This document shows positions 35,080 through 46,965 of a stretch of DNA of 64,000 bases, one piece after another. The DNA comes from Psococerastis gibbosa (lineage: Eukaryota; Arthropoda; Insecta; Psocodea; Psocidae). The notes under the pieces are model-generated. The model was not told the DNA's origin, did not search any database, and saw only the letters and a list, made by a program, of their open reading frames with translations. The stretch spans positions 4,588,001-4,652,000 of the forward strand of contig OZ020485.1 in NCBI GenBank assembly GCA_963971405.1. The letters are read 5' to 3'. Position numbers and translations under genes: made by a program. Position 1 is the stretch's first letter. The number at the start of each line of letters is the position of its first letter.

Positions 35080-35170
35080 ATTACATTGTAGTATTATATG
35101 GTATATATAACACTGACATTAAATTACCTTTGGTTGAAGAGGTAACCTCTTCGTTATAACCGAAATAATA
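35080..35170 (-). repeat. SINE family B 3' end
   Basis: The complement of ggttgaagaggtaacctctt, ggtatatataacactgacat and neighbours matches 38660-38735. Confidence 0.6.
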
Positions 35171-35179
35171 TTATTTCAA

Positions 35180-35320
35180 AATGAATTTTGAGCCGTTGGT
35201 AAACTGGTTCACTCCTCGAAGTTAACCCACAACGACTACAAGTGCCAATGAGCAAGTTCAGACATGCTTGCCACTGACATTGTGACAGGCGTTAGCTCGA
35301 CTTAACTAGTTAACGAGTCT
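35180..35320 (+). repeat. Interspersed repeat family D, partial
   Basis: Contains gttggtaaactggttc, cgactacaagtgccaatg, gacatgcttgcc and gcgttagctcgacttaac, all landmarks of 41205-41430 and 55440-55570. Confidence 0.6.
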
Positions 35321-35816
35321 GATATTTATATTGATCTCTGTTCTTATGCTGCTGTAACTGCATTACCATCTCCAAGAATTCCATTACTTGAGCGGCACCA
35401 TGTCTCTCCCATGCGGGGTCGGCGGCACGGATCTTCAATTTCCAGGTGTTCCAGTCTTGTACATCTTCTGGCAACAGGGTCCTCACTTTAGTTTCTAAGG
35501 ACGCCCAGTGGTCTTGTGCTTTCTACCAAATACACATTCACAGCAGCAGTAGCATCTTCTCTTCCCTTCTAGTGGCCCCACCACGTTATCCTTCTCTGCT
35601 ACTTCGGTGCATCTCAACTCGGCTACCCGGTCTTCCAGAAGAAAAATGTTGATGACTTCATCGAAGTCACAAACATCCCTGCCGTGCGCTTCAATCAATA
35701 CCAAAGCAATCAATCCCACCATCTCCATCTCTATCTACAACCATCTCTATCTAAAACAATAAAAATATGCCACCCGCAAAACCCTGGTCAAAAGTTAATT
35801 TGGAGCCAATAGGACC
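35321..35816. other. No recognised feature
   Basis: Overlapping frames on both strands near 35446-35728 show no family resemblance. Confidence 0.3.
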
Positions 35817-36185
35817 CCAGCATCTAAAGCTTAGAATGTGTAATAATGACCGTAATAATAAGTACACTACCAACCACCCTGGCCACTGGTCGCCCATGAA
35901 ATGTTCCTAATTGACCCCTGACCGGATGTGGACCTCTGTTCCTTAATAACATCCACAGGTTCCCCACACTCTAAAGCTTGGAAAGTCATGTCTTGAGCGG
36001 AACAATAAAATGACCACTGTCTACAAGTCAGGCCACGAGTCTGTCATGAAGTAACTATAGTGACCGGACATAATGCCTCTGGCTCTAATTGACCCGTGAC
36101 CGGATATGGGCCTCTGTTCCTTAATAACTTCCACAAAGGTCCCACCCCTCTAAAGCTTGGAAAGTGATGTCAGGAGCATAACAAC
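35817..36185 (+). repeat. Degenerate tandem repeat, period about 178 bp
   Basis: aattgacccctgaccggatg at 35909 recurs as aattgacccgtgaccggata at 36087, each followed by tgttccttaataac, ccac and ctaaagcttggaaagt. An outlying ctaaagcttagaatgtg at about 35824 marks a partial first unit. Confidence 0.75.
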
Positions 36186-37745
36186 ATTAGAAAGACTCTT
36201 GTTCGTGGCCTTGAGATGTGGGTCCAGGTCCAGTAAACAACCTGCGTTACTTTCACTTTCTTTCATCAGATTACGGTCGGGAACATGAGGGAATCAAGTT
36301 CGAGGCGAGTAGGATGGATTTGGCGGTTCATGGTCCTTTTTTGGCGCCTTTCTTTAGTCTTACCTCAACACTTGGGAACATCAGCTAAGGAATAAACAAA
36401 CATATAATAAACAGAGACAGACAGCACGGTTTTTGAAATTTTTTCAGGGGAGGGAGGTTTCACACTAATACTGCGTGCCTATTATGGAGATTAATATTAA
36501 CTTATTCTTAGGGTTAAAATGTTAACAAAACAATTGTGATTTTTCATTATACATTTCCATTATAAAATTAAGTATCTTGTTTACATTTTTAATCTCAAGT
36601 TAAGACGAAAAATAATCGCAAAAGTAGACCCGAAGGGAAAGGGAAGCTTTTAAATAGCTAGTTCAAATTTCGGCTACCTATACATGAAATAGAGTGATTT
36701 ATTTGACGTTTCCTTTCAAAACTGTCTGAAAAGAACTTCGGGAATTGCATCAGGCAATGACATGGTGCCTCAACAGTAATTATTAGTCGATAATAATAGG
36801 AAAATTCTGGTAACATAAGTGTTTCATGTAAGGAGACATATTTGAGGCTTGAATAAGTTACAAGTTGGCTCCGGAGCCGCCAGTTACGTGGAATGAGATA
36901 AACCGTATTAAAAATAAATGATGACAAATAGGATAAAAGAAACAAACGTACCTACAGGTATATTAGTCTACCTAAGTTACATAAGTGTCCAGTTCTGGGT
37001 GGTGATCATATCAAATCTGGCATTTTCTCTCATATCCAGATAAAAATGCCCAGAAGGAATGTGGCTAAAACTGGAATTCTTGCTGAATCATCGACGATAA
37101 AACCGAACAAACTACATACTATACACACCTGTGTCTTGTGGGCCCCCATAGTACTACCTAATTTAATACCTATTTGCCCTTCAAAAAATACATGCAAGAC
37201 AACTTGGCATCTTGTCAGTAAATTAGGTAATAATCGTGTCACAAATTGTTCAATTAAGGGTAGTTACTATAGACTGGAGATAGGATGACTCTGGAAACTG
37301 GATGGACAATCGATGATAACCCCAAAAGAAGTTTCAGACGTAGAAGTGTTCCAGACCGCACTCTAACTCAATTTATCTCGGTTATTATGACGAATTTTGA
37401 AATTCAGAAAAAAATGAGAGAACAAGGATGAGTCAAACTATCGTATGGCAGAAAGTATTTATCGGGTGTTCAGGGGTGCTCCCAAAAAATAATTCTACCA
37501 AAAAAGTTTGTCACCAACTTTGCTATGAAAGTATAATATTATTATTTTATTTACATTATTATATATACAGTATACCTATTATATTTTATTAATATTATTT
37601 TACGTATTATTATTACATATTATATCAATTGCATTATATTATTCAAAATTTCAAATCGCGTAAAAGTGATGTCAGATGTTCTGGAATACCCCGTATTTTA
37701 TTTATAAGTTGAAACCGTTCTTAGGCCAATTGTTTCGTAGCCTGA
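36186..37745. other. No gene; contains a paralogue of the 18.5-kb insertion site
   Basis: 36500-36625 is related to the sequence flanking the TTAA foldback element at 18508-18892 but has no insert. 37540-37640 is very AT-rich. No supported exon. Confidence 0.4.
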
Positions 37746-37955
37746 GATTTCATATTGTGTTGTGGATTCTGAACCACATGGGGAACATAGTAAAGTCAGG
37801 AGATCATTTCGGAAGTGACCAAGACTCCATACGCCTGACTGGCAGTCTCAACGCCTTATCATGTCCCATCATGTTTTCCCGCCAACGCTGTGCGCACTAC
37901 CAAGTTTGCTGCAAATTCGAACAGGCTCTGTTCAGGTGGATTGAACTTGGTATGC
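37746..37955 (+). repeat. Interspersed repeat family C
   Basis: ggattctgaaccacatgggg, gtgaccaagactcc, catgttttcccgcc, gctgtgcgcactaccaagtt and gattgaacttggta match 46226-46445 in the same orientation. Confidence 0.7.
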
Positions 37956-38554
37956 GCGTTGGCATGTGTTTGTTCATTCACTCAGGTTTTTTGGCAGTCT
38001 CTAGTACATGTGCACGAACATTGAGGTCATTCTATATAGAAATAGCAGGATGTTCAGTGCTAAGATTGTTCACTTTGACATGTTGCTCCAAGCCAACGAC
38101 TTCAATAAGCTATGGCGACGCTGGCAACACCCTGTATACTGCATGTCATTTAATGTATACCTGTTCCAAATGTCCTTCAGATCACATATGCAAATCTGGC
38201 ATTTCGTCCAGGTATAATAAACTTCCAAATTGTTCCAAGACCATATTACTAAAAAACCTGGAAGGATGAGTCAGGTACGAGTTAGGTTGGCGACCTTCAG
38301 GCTCGCTTTCATCCTTGGCATTCCCACATTGAGAGGGAAACCACAAACCATGGGCTCGGTAACCTGCCCACTTACCGCCATAAGAGGCAACCTGGTGTTA
38401 TAAAACAGATTATCGCAGATTCCGGTTATATGTGGAGAGATAATCTCGCCTTTAGGGCTGCGGATATGCCAGCGGCTGCGTCTGGTAGAAGATTGTATAC
38501 TGTAGATAGAAGACTGAGGTTGTGTAATATGGGGGGGGGGGGGGGGAGGGGTTA
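37956..38554. other. No supported gene
   Basis: A 197-codon frame starting at 37676 runs through family C repeat sequence and continues to 38269. Because its first part is repeat, I do not treat it as a gene. Confidence 0.4.
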
Positions 38555-38735
38555 ACCGAAATTAGAAGATATAGAAAAACTGGGTCCTGGGGTCCCGGTT
38601 AGGCGTAGATCGTGGGCTCGAATCCCGCCAAGCCCAGTTTTTCTATATCCTCTAATTTCGGTAATGACGTGGAGGTTGCCTCTTCAACCAAAGTTAATTT
38701 AATGCCAGTGTTATATATACCATAATGTATGGCAA
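38555..38735 (+). repeat. SINE family B: tRNA-like core between inverted arms
   Basis: The left arm accgaaattagaagatatag and aaaaactggg is mirrored by cccagtttttctatatcctc and taatttcggt. Between them is a tRNA-like core with cggttaggcgtagatcgtgg and a B box gctcgaatcc. The 3' part (ggaggttgcctcttcaacca, ggtatatataacactg reversed) is shared with 35080-35170. Confidence 0.7.
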
Positions 38736-38959
38736 TATAAAGGAGGGGGAGGGGATAATGTTATTCTTAGTAGAACTCCAGCTATTCGAATCAGCGATTA
38801 TTCAAATGGCTTTTAGAAAGAAAAAAGTTTTTTCGACTAAGCTGACTGAAAATTTGCTATGACAACCAAGTTGCGTACTTTGACCCTGATGTTTAGTTAA
38901 CCTAGACTTTCTTATCTTTGCTACACTAGTACTCACTTATAATTAAGCAAGGATGCATC

Positions 38960-39130
38960 CAGGGCCGTGCTCAGGGGGGTGGTCCATGGGGTTTGGACCC
39001 CCCCCCCCGAAATAAATTTTTGTATGTAAACCTGTATGGTTTGAAGAATTTATCCATTAATTCATTAACAAATTACGTTAAAAAAAAATTTGGACCCACC
39101 CCCCCAAATCAAAACCTGGGCACGGCCTTG
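38960..39130. mobile_element. hAT-type MITE, 171 bp
   Basis: Ends cagggccgtgctcagg and cctgggcacggccttg are inverted with few mismatches. The 8-bp sequence gatgcatc is duplicated at 38952-38959 and 39131-39138. C and G homopolymers lie inside both ends. Confidence 0.9.
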
Positions 39131-39289
39131 GATGCATCCATTATAGTATTGAAAATAAGCTAGATTTCGTCAATATTATACCCCCTTTTTTGGAGAGCTC
39201 TAAATATCAGAGTTAGAGTATAATACTATTCGAATCAAGTCCGATCCCAATAGGTGGAATTGCGTATGAAAATATGTTAAATAGCTGAA

Positions 39290-39660
39290 ATAGTAGTAAA
39301 TTTCGATATTTTAATGAATTTGCATCTTTTGTGGTCCCGAACCAAATGTAAAGATTTCAACGGAAGGCATGTCTGTCGGCCTGTCTATGCATTGATTTGT
39401 GGAAACACTATTCGGTCAACTTCGACGAAATTTGGCATGTACAGTATGTTGACAAAAATTATATCTGCCATTTTCCCAATAATGAACTAAGTCATTATTG
39501 TTGGGGGAGGTGGGTACATTCGGATACCCTCCAAAAACGGCCGAAAGGCAATTTTCCTGAAAATAGTTTCTTACATGAAACAAACTTGTTTTTATTTATG
39601 AAACCACTACATCGATTATTAACTTCTGGTTTAGGTGTTGAATAGAGGAGTAATTTAGTA
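39290..39660. repeat. GACA-related repeat, diverged, opposite layout
   Basis: cgaccaaa-like, caacggaaggcatgtctgtc and cttcgacgaaatttggcatg echo the complement or cognate blocks of the GACA family, but alignment is patchy. Confidence 0.4.
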
Positions 39661-40210
39661 CCCTGCACGTTGCCTTCTCAACAAAGTTATTCTTAGCTAG
39701 GATTTCTGAAAAAGTGGTTTGAATTGGTCATGATAAGAGCTCTCGAGTTAATTGCAAATTCGCCCACATGGAAAATAAAGACAATTCTCCTTTTCTTTCT
39801 CGAGGGTTAAATAACGTTCAGGAGCGGTCACAGACTTCCTGTGCTGGACGTGTCTTTGTTCCACTTCTTCAGAGATCATGCAAAGCAGGCGTATCTTAGT
39901 CACCTACTATAATTGAAGGTATAAAAGAACCATAATTATTGTGATGTGAGGCAGCCTACGAAATAGGCTACGTGAATGAATGAATGCGTGTGTGTGTAGT
40001 ATAGTAAAAGGGAAAGCGTTTCAAACAACAACAACAATGTATACAGGCACATGATTGTATAGGTAGTTGTAGGAGGTACCTACCTATTAGTCATATGTTA
40101 AAACCAGCAAGAGGCGCTATCATAAAGATACCATGATGAATCTAATTCGCATTAATATGAAAACTTTCCCAACGAAGTGTCAAAATGGTGATCCAGGGGT
40201 GATATCTATA

Positions 40211-41090
40211 TAAAGAACCGTTCCGAGTTTACTCGAACATGCTTTCCAATTTATCAAAATTAGTAGATAGAGAAAATGAGTAATTTCATGGTAAATAATT
40301 TTCCTATGGTTCAATTTCCGATATCTGGGGGGGGGGGGGGTGTCCACCTGACATCACTGGAGGTGAGGTAAATTCTAGATAGGTCACACCAACACAACAC
40401 ACAGCAATACTGGCAGGGCACGCAATGCGTTTGAGCGTGAATTTACTATCATTTTTTCAAAAAAAAACATTTTTTTGTTCAAAACCAAATACCTTTCTGG
40501 GAAAGCAACCTGTCCAATTTCGTTACTCAATTTAACACCTAAAACATACCTGAAGGTAGAAATCATCGATAGAAAGGTTTCGCAGAAAAATGATCTTCTA
40601 TTAATTTTTCTTTAAAATTGAGTTATTTTTATTTTTTTACCCCCAGAAGCAAACTATCAAGGGGCTAGCGACCCCCCGCATTTTATCAACATTAATAACA
40701 ACTACAATATATATGAATTTAAAAGAAATCGTTGGAGCCGTTTTTGGGAAATAATTTTTTTAGACGTTTTTTTTGGAGTTTTTTGAGAATAAAAACCCCC
40801 CAAATTGAGTTAGCCCCAAATAAAAAAAATGATCACGAGGTATGATTTTTGTGAACCTTCATGCCGAATTTCATCAAAATCGACCGAGTAGTTTGCCCGG
40901 AAATCGACGCACAGACAGACAGACATACAGACAGAGCAACAGACAGAGCGACAGACAGACATTTCGTAAAAACCACTTTTTTGGGTTCCTGGTACCTTAA
41001 AACGTGTAAATCCGTTGAAATCTCGGAATCGAAAATTACGACCGTCGCAAAGCTTTCCTTATACTACGTATAAATTGGAACAATAAATAT
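40211..41090 (+). repeat. GACA-rich interspersed repeat, near full-length copy
   Basis: Colinear with 891-1785 across about 880 bp, including the G homopolymer at 40327-40340, acccccagaagcaaactatc and the GACA run at 40915-40960. It ends in ctttccttatactacgtata. The terminal ggaaagca of the other copy is reduced to ggaaca here. Confidence 0.75.
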
Positions 41091-41204
41091 ACCCGTCTGT
41101 GAATTTATAAGTATCTAATATCTATGTACCCCTCTTATGATGGCACCACCTAAAATAATGTCCCTATTAATAGTTTAATAATGTCCTGAAGGACGTTTTT
41201 ATGG

Positions 41205-41430
41205 ACCTAGGCCTACTTATAGTGGCCCATTGGCCCCCTTTCCAATGCCAACGACCCCATGGATTGCGGACATTACTTGTATTGTTTCCTTACGAGTTTT
41301 GGCCATTGGCAAACTGGTATAAGTCGTCAATGTCAAACTACACCGACTACAAGCGATAATGGGCAAGCTGAGACAAGCTTCCCATTGACGCAATGAAATA
41401 GGCGATAGCACGACTTCACCAAGTACATAT
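41205..41430 (+). repeat. Interspersed repeat family D, best copy
   Basis: Blocks in order: cttatagtggcccattgg, ttttggccattggcaaactg, tcaatgtcaaactacaccg, gactacaagcgataatggg, agctgagacaagcttcccat and cgatagcacgacttcacc. Partial copies occur at 15395, 35180, 45385, 49650, 54800, 55085, 55440 and 57230. Confidence 0.65.
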
Positions 41431-41769
41431 ACGTGTCAAATGTCCCTATTAGTCATTGGGATTTAAGACAATGAATGGTGGCTGTTCACAGCTTTTGTTA
41501 AAATAAATCGTGAAACTTATAAAAATATACACTGTATAATATACAATGCATAACTTTGCAGATCCGCCCAATGACATTAGTGAGTTGTCTCTACTGCTTT
41601 TGTATTGATCGCAATTGCGGTATTGTGGAAGCTTATTAGTGATAGTTGATGACCCTGAGACTTTCTTTACTAATTTGGTCCAATTAACTAGCGGAAGACC
41701 ACCAAGTCGTCGTGTCCAGTCGTCGGATAAACAGTTCAATTAGGAAAAATGGATATGTACAGAGAATGG

Positions 41770-42360
41770 CACAACATTGAGGTTTCAATACCGTATGCAG
41801 CTTGGGAGAATACGACAAGGCAGGCTACGAAACCAATGGTTGGACGGGGCAGAGCCGAGAGGGAGATAAAAGGTGGATGCAGAGGACGCCGAGAGAAACC
41901 AGGGCGGAGGTCGTGTGAGAGCTGAAAGCTCATCCGGGTTATAGCACCAGAAGGAGAGTCATGAGGAAATCAAGGACATTTCGAGAAAGGAATGTAGAAG
42001 GTGACAGGAGAGCTCACGGAACCAATGGAAGGACAGGGTAGAGGGAAATCGAAAGAAGTCAGTGGCGACTAGGCAGAAGAAGCCAAGGGAAGTCAGGGCG
42101 GAGGTGGTGTGAGAGCTCAAAGCTCACCTGGGCACCATAAGGAGAATGATCTGGAAATCAAGGAAATTTTGGGAAAGGTATGAAGAAGGTGACAGGAGAG
42201 CTCACAGAACCAATGGAAGGACAGGGTAGAGGGAAATCGAAAGGAGAAGTCAGTGGCGAATATAGGCAGAGGAAGCCGAGGGAAGTCTGGGCGGAGGTGG
42301 TGTGAGAGCTTAATGCTCACCCGGGCTATAGCGTCAGAAGGAGAAGGATGAGAAAATAAT
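41770..42360 (+). repeat. Tandem repeat, about 194-bp period, three units
   Basis: The anchor gtgagagct is found at 41914, 42109 and 42302. Units share aaccaatggaaggacagggt, agagggaaatcgaaag, gtcagtggcga and gggcggaggtggtgtgagag. The first unit is more diverged and resembles 33880-34060. Possibly a tandemly amplified LINE 3' fragment. Confidence 0.8.
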
Positions 42361-43465
42361 GGAAACTGTTGTCATGGTCGTCATGGTTGTCAAGGTGGCG
42401 GCCTCGTACACGAAGAGAGAATGAGTGAATTGGCGTGAGGAGCAAAAGTTCATTCCAGACCAAGGAACCAATGAAGAAACGAGGTTGAGGATGTCGGTGT
42501 TTGGTTGGTGACTTAATAAATTTGGAACAGAAGCAGGAGCAGATGGTTTTACTAAGAAAAGGAAAATGTGCTTCTGTACTTAAGTAATAGCTAATAGATA
42601 AAATGGCATAGGTTTGTCATCTTCATACCTTTTCCACCAGAAGCAAATATTCTAATTCTAACTAATAATTTCTCTGAGCGTTTTGAGCCACAATTTTCAG
42701 GACATTTATAAAACACAAGTGCCCCATCAACTCATAAACGTCTCATAAGTCACGAAAACGATAAAAAGTGAAAAGGCAGTTATAGAAGAAGTTATGCGGT
42801 TACGAAGTACGGAAGACTAAACGATACCCATTGATATGAAATAGTTCATTTATGGAGAATGGATAGGTCAAAGTGAGAGCAGCCACGATACATACAGTGT
42901 GTGATGAAGACCATACAGTGCAGCACGTCAAGGCCATGTGAGCAGTTTCTCTGGTAACTGGACAGTTTGGATGTGTAGTGTGCAGGCACGTGTGATAGGC
43001 ATCAAAAGATTATTGCATAATTACTGGCTAGTTTTTAATAAGTTAATTAATTGCCGTGGTTTCTATTAATCCGTGTCAGGTGTCAGGTCCCCCCCCCCCC
43101 CCTATGCCCATAACAAGTTTGTGGAAGCATTAGCAATATTGATTTGCAGCAAACTGAAAGTTCGAGCGATTTGAACGCTGTCCTATTTCTGTTATACTCA
43201 ATGGTCTCAATGGCTTCGAACATGTTGAGAAGTTGCCTAAACCTGTCTAAATGTCAGTTTCACCCCGTACTTACATACGACTATGTGTTTTCTTTATTTG
43301 GTGAGAAAAAGACAAAAAATTATGGTGAAAAAGGTGAATGTTGTAATATTACTTTTTGACATAAGCCAGTCTTAAGAAGAATTAAGTCACTCCATTCAGT
43401 GTCAATGACCTATTGCACCTTCACTTTTGTGATTATGCAATGTGTCGCTTTTATTTTTATTGTCA
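42361..43465. other. No recognised feature
   Basis: No supported exon. A C homopolymer lies at 43088-43102. Confidence 0.3.
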
Positions 43466-43468
43466 TAA

Positions 43469-43854
43469 GGCGCCCATTCCACCGACCGGCTAGGGCTATT
43501 TACAAAAACGGTGACGTGGTAGCAGACATTCAAGACTTAGGTGGCGATTCTACCGATCTCGCATTGCAGAATGCAAATGAAATGTTTGTTTTCCTCTAAG
43601 CCATAGTTAAAATTGATCAATGATCATACAGTAAAATCACAAACAAACAAACTAAAATTAAAAAAATGGATTCATGTGATATGTTAATTACAAACATTTT
43701 AATAGATTTCTATAAAAAGAAAAACAAACATTTCCGTCAATGTCATTTGCATTCTGCAATGCGAGATCGATGTAAACCCCGCCTAAGTCTTGAATGTCTG
43801 CTACCACGTCACCGTTTTTGTAAATAACCCTAGCCGGTCGGTGGAATGGGCACC
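43469..43854. mobile_element. Composite PIF/Harbinger-like MITE
   Basis: Outer arms as at 7933-8315, with the inner element at 43540-43783. The asymmetric interior is reversed relative to the other three composites, so the whole unit inserted in the opposite orientation. Flanks are TAA (43466-43468) and TCA (43855-43857), one mismatch. Confidence 0.85.
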
Positions 43855-44163
43855 TCACCCCATGAAAGCGCTATTTGCAACGCGTTCAATTGTGTCAGGA
43901 GCACTGAGCTAGCCCAAAATTAATAAATATGGCCACTGTTCTAGGCTTTCATGAGTTGAGTACGAAATTCCTCTTAGTTGGTATACGTTTGAGTTCTAAA
44001 TAGAAGAGATGGGACTAATATTTTTTTCTCTTGTCACATAATAAACGTGGAACAAGCTAAGAAATATTCGAGTGTGTTATATGGGGATTCCGAATATTTA
44101 TGCGACCCGAATAAATATTCGAGTATATAATCAGGCCCAATGGTTATGAAAAAAATCTTCTAA

Positions 44164-44381
44164 TGCGGCTATTCTACCGACCTCGTTTTTCATAATGCAA
44201 GTGTATGACGTGGTAGCAGACATCATTAATAAGCCTCTGCCATATTTTAAGGAGACTATAATGTAGATACTTAACTTAGCTATTATAAATTAAGTTATAA
44301 TATGGTAGAGACTTATTAATGATGTCTGCTACCACGTCATGCACTTGCATTATGAAAAACGAGGTCGGTGGAATAGCCGCC
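44164..44381. mobile_element. PIF/Harbinger-like hairpin MITE, 218 bp, with a loop insert
   Basis: Arms gcggctattctaccgacctc and gaggtcggtggaatagccgc are inverted. The gacgtggtagcagacatcat stem and its complement follow. The loop holds an AT-rich segment, ggagactataatgtagatac to ggtagagacttattaat, also present in 16888-17317. TAA flanks exactly (44161-44163, 44382-44384). Confidence 0.85.
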
Positions 44382-44412
44382 TAAACGGAAATTCAATCTG
44401 CGCATGACTTAA

Positions 44413-44796
44413 GGCGCCCATTCCATTGACCAGCTAGGGCTATTTCCAACAACGGTGACGTGGTAGCAGACATTCAAGACTTAGGTAACGTTTCCACCGA
44501 CCTCGCATTGCAGAATGCAAATGACATTGACGGAAATTAGAATTTTTCTTTTTATAGAAATCTATTAAAATGTTTGTACTTAACATATCCCATGACGCCA
44601 TTTTTTAATATTAGTTTATTTGTTTGTGATTTTACTGTATGATCATTGATCAATTTTAACTATGGCATAGAGGAAAATAAACATTTCCGTCAATTCTGCA
44701 ATGCGAGGTCGGTGGAAATTCCACCTAAGTCTTGAATGTCTGCTACCACGTCACCGTTGTTGGAAATAGCCCTAGCCGGCCAATGGAATGGGCACC
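44413..44796. mobile_element. Composite PIF/Harbinger-like MITE
   Basis: Same composite as 7933-8315, with the inner element at 44484-44725. TAA flanks exactly (44410-44412, 44797-44799). Only 31 bp separate it from the previous MITE. Confidence 0.85.
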
Positions 44797-44903
44797 TAAC
44801 AGGAAACTTACCGTTGACATAGGCCACCACAAAATAGGTTGCTTCATATTGTTTATATTTTAAAAGTTAATACTTCAGTTAGGTCTACAAAGATTTGGTC
44901 TCT

Positions 44904-44906
<3 letters not shown>

Positions 44907-44939
<33 letters not shown>
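44907..44939. repeat. Poly(T), 33 bp
   Basis: An uninterrupted run of 33 T, followed by the short family G sequence at 44940-45012, as at 7820-7918. Confidence 0.9.
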
Positions 44940-44944
<5 letters not shown>

Positions 44945-45012
44945 AAATCGCATACAAACAATTTAATGAATGTACCCGATTGACCTTTTCAGTCGCCTCT
45001 GTAGGTTATTAG

Positions 45013-45384
45013 GCTAGGGGACTATTTAAAAAAAAAAACATAATTTCATCTTTTTTATGAGTGATAGTCAATAGTGGAATGGGAAGAAAAAAAGTTTGTA
45101 GAATAATTAATAAAACGATAATAATGGAAAAAGTGCTCGAACAAGCTGCTGTCTGATAGTAGTGCAGTCTGCTGCCAGTGTTGCCACTGGTGAAGCGCGC
45201 AGAATTGGCGGGAAAGAAACTGCTTAGTAATAAAATGAGATGAAGTTACGGTATATACCGTATATATTGAATATTTGTATTAATTACGTACATTTCTAAA
45301 TATATTTTTATTTTTTGGAGCCAAAGTGCGCCCTACAGCACCACTGAGTTGTAATTTTTTTTAAAGAACTTATTATGGACCCAG
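45013..45384. other. No recognised feature
   Basis: AT-rich, no supported exon. Confidence 0.3.
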
Positions 45385-45505
45385 GCCTACTTATAGTGTG
45401 GGTACAAACGTTCTCGATGTCAACCTACACCGGCTACAAGCTGACAATTGACGCAATGAAACAGGCGAAAACATGACTTAACGAAGTACAGATACGAGTC
45501 ACCAC
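45385..45505 (+). repeat. Interspersed repeat family D, partial
   Basis: cctacttatagtg, cgatgtcaacctacaccggc, tacaagctgac, attgacgcaatgaaacaggc and atgacttaacgaagtaca match 41205-41430 with a central deletion. Confidence 0.6.
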
Positions 45506-46080
45506 GGAGGTGTTATTTACACCACTGCCCCGTAAACCAAGACCAGCCATTGAAAATAAGGGCCCAGAAATTTTTGGGCGGAGCGAATGTCCCATCCCTC
45601 CTACATAGAACTCTACCTAAGCTTATTAATCGCGATGCACTCGTGCGCGAACCATGAACTCTAACGACCTCGAGAAATTTTCTCGTGTCAACAGATCGCG
45701 TCAATAGATTGTCCACAAAACATTACATAGTCGCGGACACCTGGACAGTGAAAATAGTGGCAGATGTCTTTAAGGTAGAGAAACCTTTGACAGACATGGG
45801 CCGGGTACAGGAGTGATGGGACGCGGAAGATGTGACGGGGGCAGTATGGGTAGAGATACCAGTCCGAGGAGACGCCGGTATGGGCGCAGACTGGTCTGAG
45901 AGAGATCGGGATAGGTTTTCGAACGTGCGACAACTTTCTATGTTGAGCATTCACTTGATTGTTGCATCACGCGTCGTCTCAAGCTAATCAATGGGTCTAC
46001 AAATATTTAGCAAATACGTCGATTCTCTTCCTCGTGTTCTCAGCAAAGTCCATTCCTGACAGTGAAACGGAAGGTCGATG
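45506..46080. other. No recognised feature
   Basis: Two overlapping minus-strand frames at 45688-45954 show no family resemblance. Confidence 0.3.
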
Positions 46081-46445
46081 TTTGTATTGTTTTTCCAACG
46101 CCTGTTTTCAGCATTTCTACTTTAAGCAACCCTGTCAGCCTGGAGGGGGAGTGAGTCTGTTTTTTACTTGAGGCACCCTGGGGGCAGACTACTTCCCCTC
46201 AGGGAGAAGGGGAGTTGACTGAAAGGGTGGACCTCCTGATTATAGTGGATTCCAAACCACTTGGGGATCATAGTAAAGCCACAAGATTAATTCAGAGGTG
46301 ACCAGGACTCAAGGCGCACTTAGACTGATGACTGGTAGTCTCAGTGAGTTATCATGCCCCACCATGTTCCCCTGGCAATGCTGTGCACGCTACCGAGTTT
46401 GCTGCAGTTTTTAACAGGCCCTGTCCTGGTGGATTCAACTATGTT
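46081..46445 (+). repeat. Interspersed repeat family C, long copy
   Basis: The longest plus-oriented copy: caacgcctgttttcagcatt, aagcaaccctgtcagcctgg, gactgaaagggtggacctcc, ggattccaaaccacttgggg, gaggtgaccaggactc, ccatgttcccctggcaatgc and ggtggattcaac. It lies about 300 bp upstream of gene 1 and may contribute to its 5' flank. Confidence 0.7.
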
Positions 46446-46743
46446 TGGCCATTGGCACGGAAGATCGATGTTGGAGACACTACAAGGTTGGAAAATGTTT
46501 TCCACGGCGCTCAGGTCCACCCGATCCAGTGGCACCACGCTGTAGTGCGGATAGCGTGCAGTATAACACAGGTTCCACTTTTAATATAGACCCTACTATC
46601 CGTGTGGTGTGGTTTCACTTCTGATAACCAAGGATTCGAGCCTTTCCTGGACATCCAGTACGCGTGGAAACACAGGTTTACATCCATACAAAGCCATTTG
46701 CGCCCGGACTTCAACTAGTTATTTCTTCTTGTTACAGACCACG

Positions 46744-46965
46744 ATGGATCGCGTCCAGCGCGCGGCACTAGTCCTAGCCCTGGTGTGTTGCAGCGCAGCC
46801 AACAGCGTCGACAACAGACCAAGAAGACAATTTCCCGCAGCAGAGTGGGTGCCTCTGACACAACCCTGCCCTACGTGTCGTCCCCTAGCGGATCCCACGG
46901 ATACTACAAATAATGTCAACGACATAGGACTCGTACCTCCTAGAGCGCCCCTTACTAGCAGACAG
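46744..46965 (+). CDS. Gene 1, coding exon 1 (signal peptide)
   Basis: 74 codons, phase 0 at the end, with donor CAG|GTAAGA. The upstream ttcttgttacag at 46737 looks like an acceptor, implying a non-coding first exon further left. Cleavage is likely around the AA-NS of CCSAANS. A CPTC motif follows. Confidence 0.8.

Noticed and set aside
37676-38269. 197-codon plus-strand open frame
   Set aside because: Its first third is interspersed repeat family C, found in several other places. No domain, signal or splice context supports a gene.
45688-45954. Cys/His-containing minus-strand frame
   Set aside because: Two overlapping frames are equally open, and the spacing of Cys and His fits no zinc-binding pattern.
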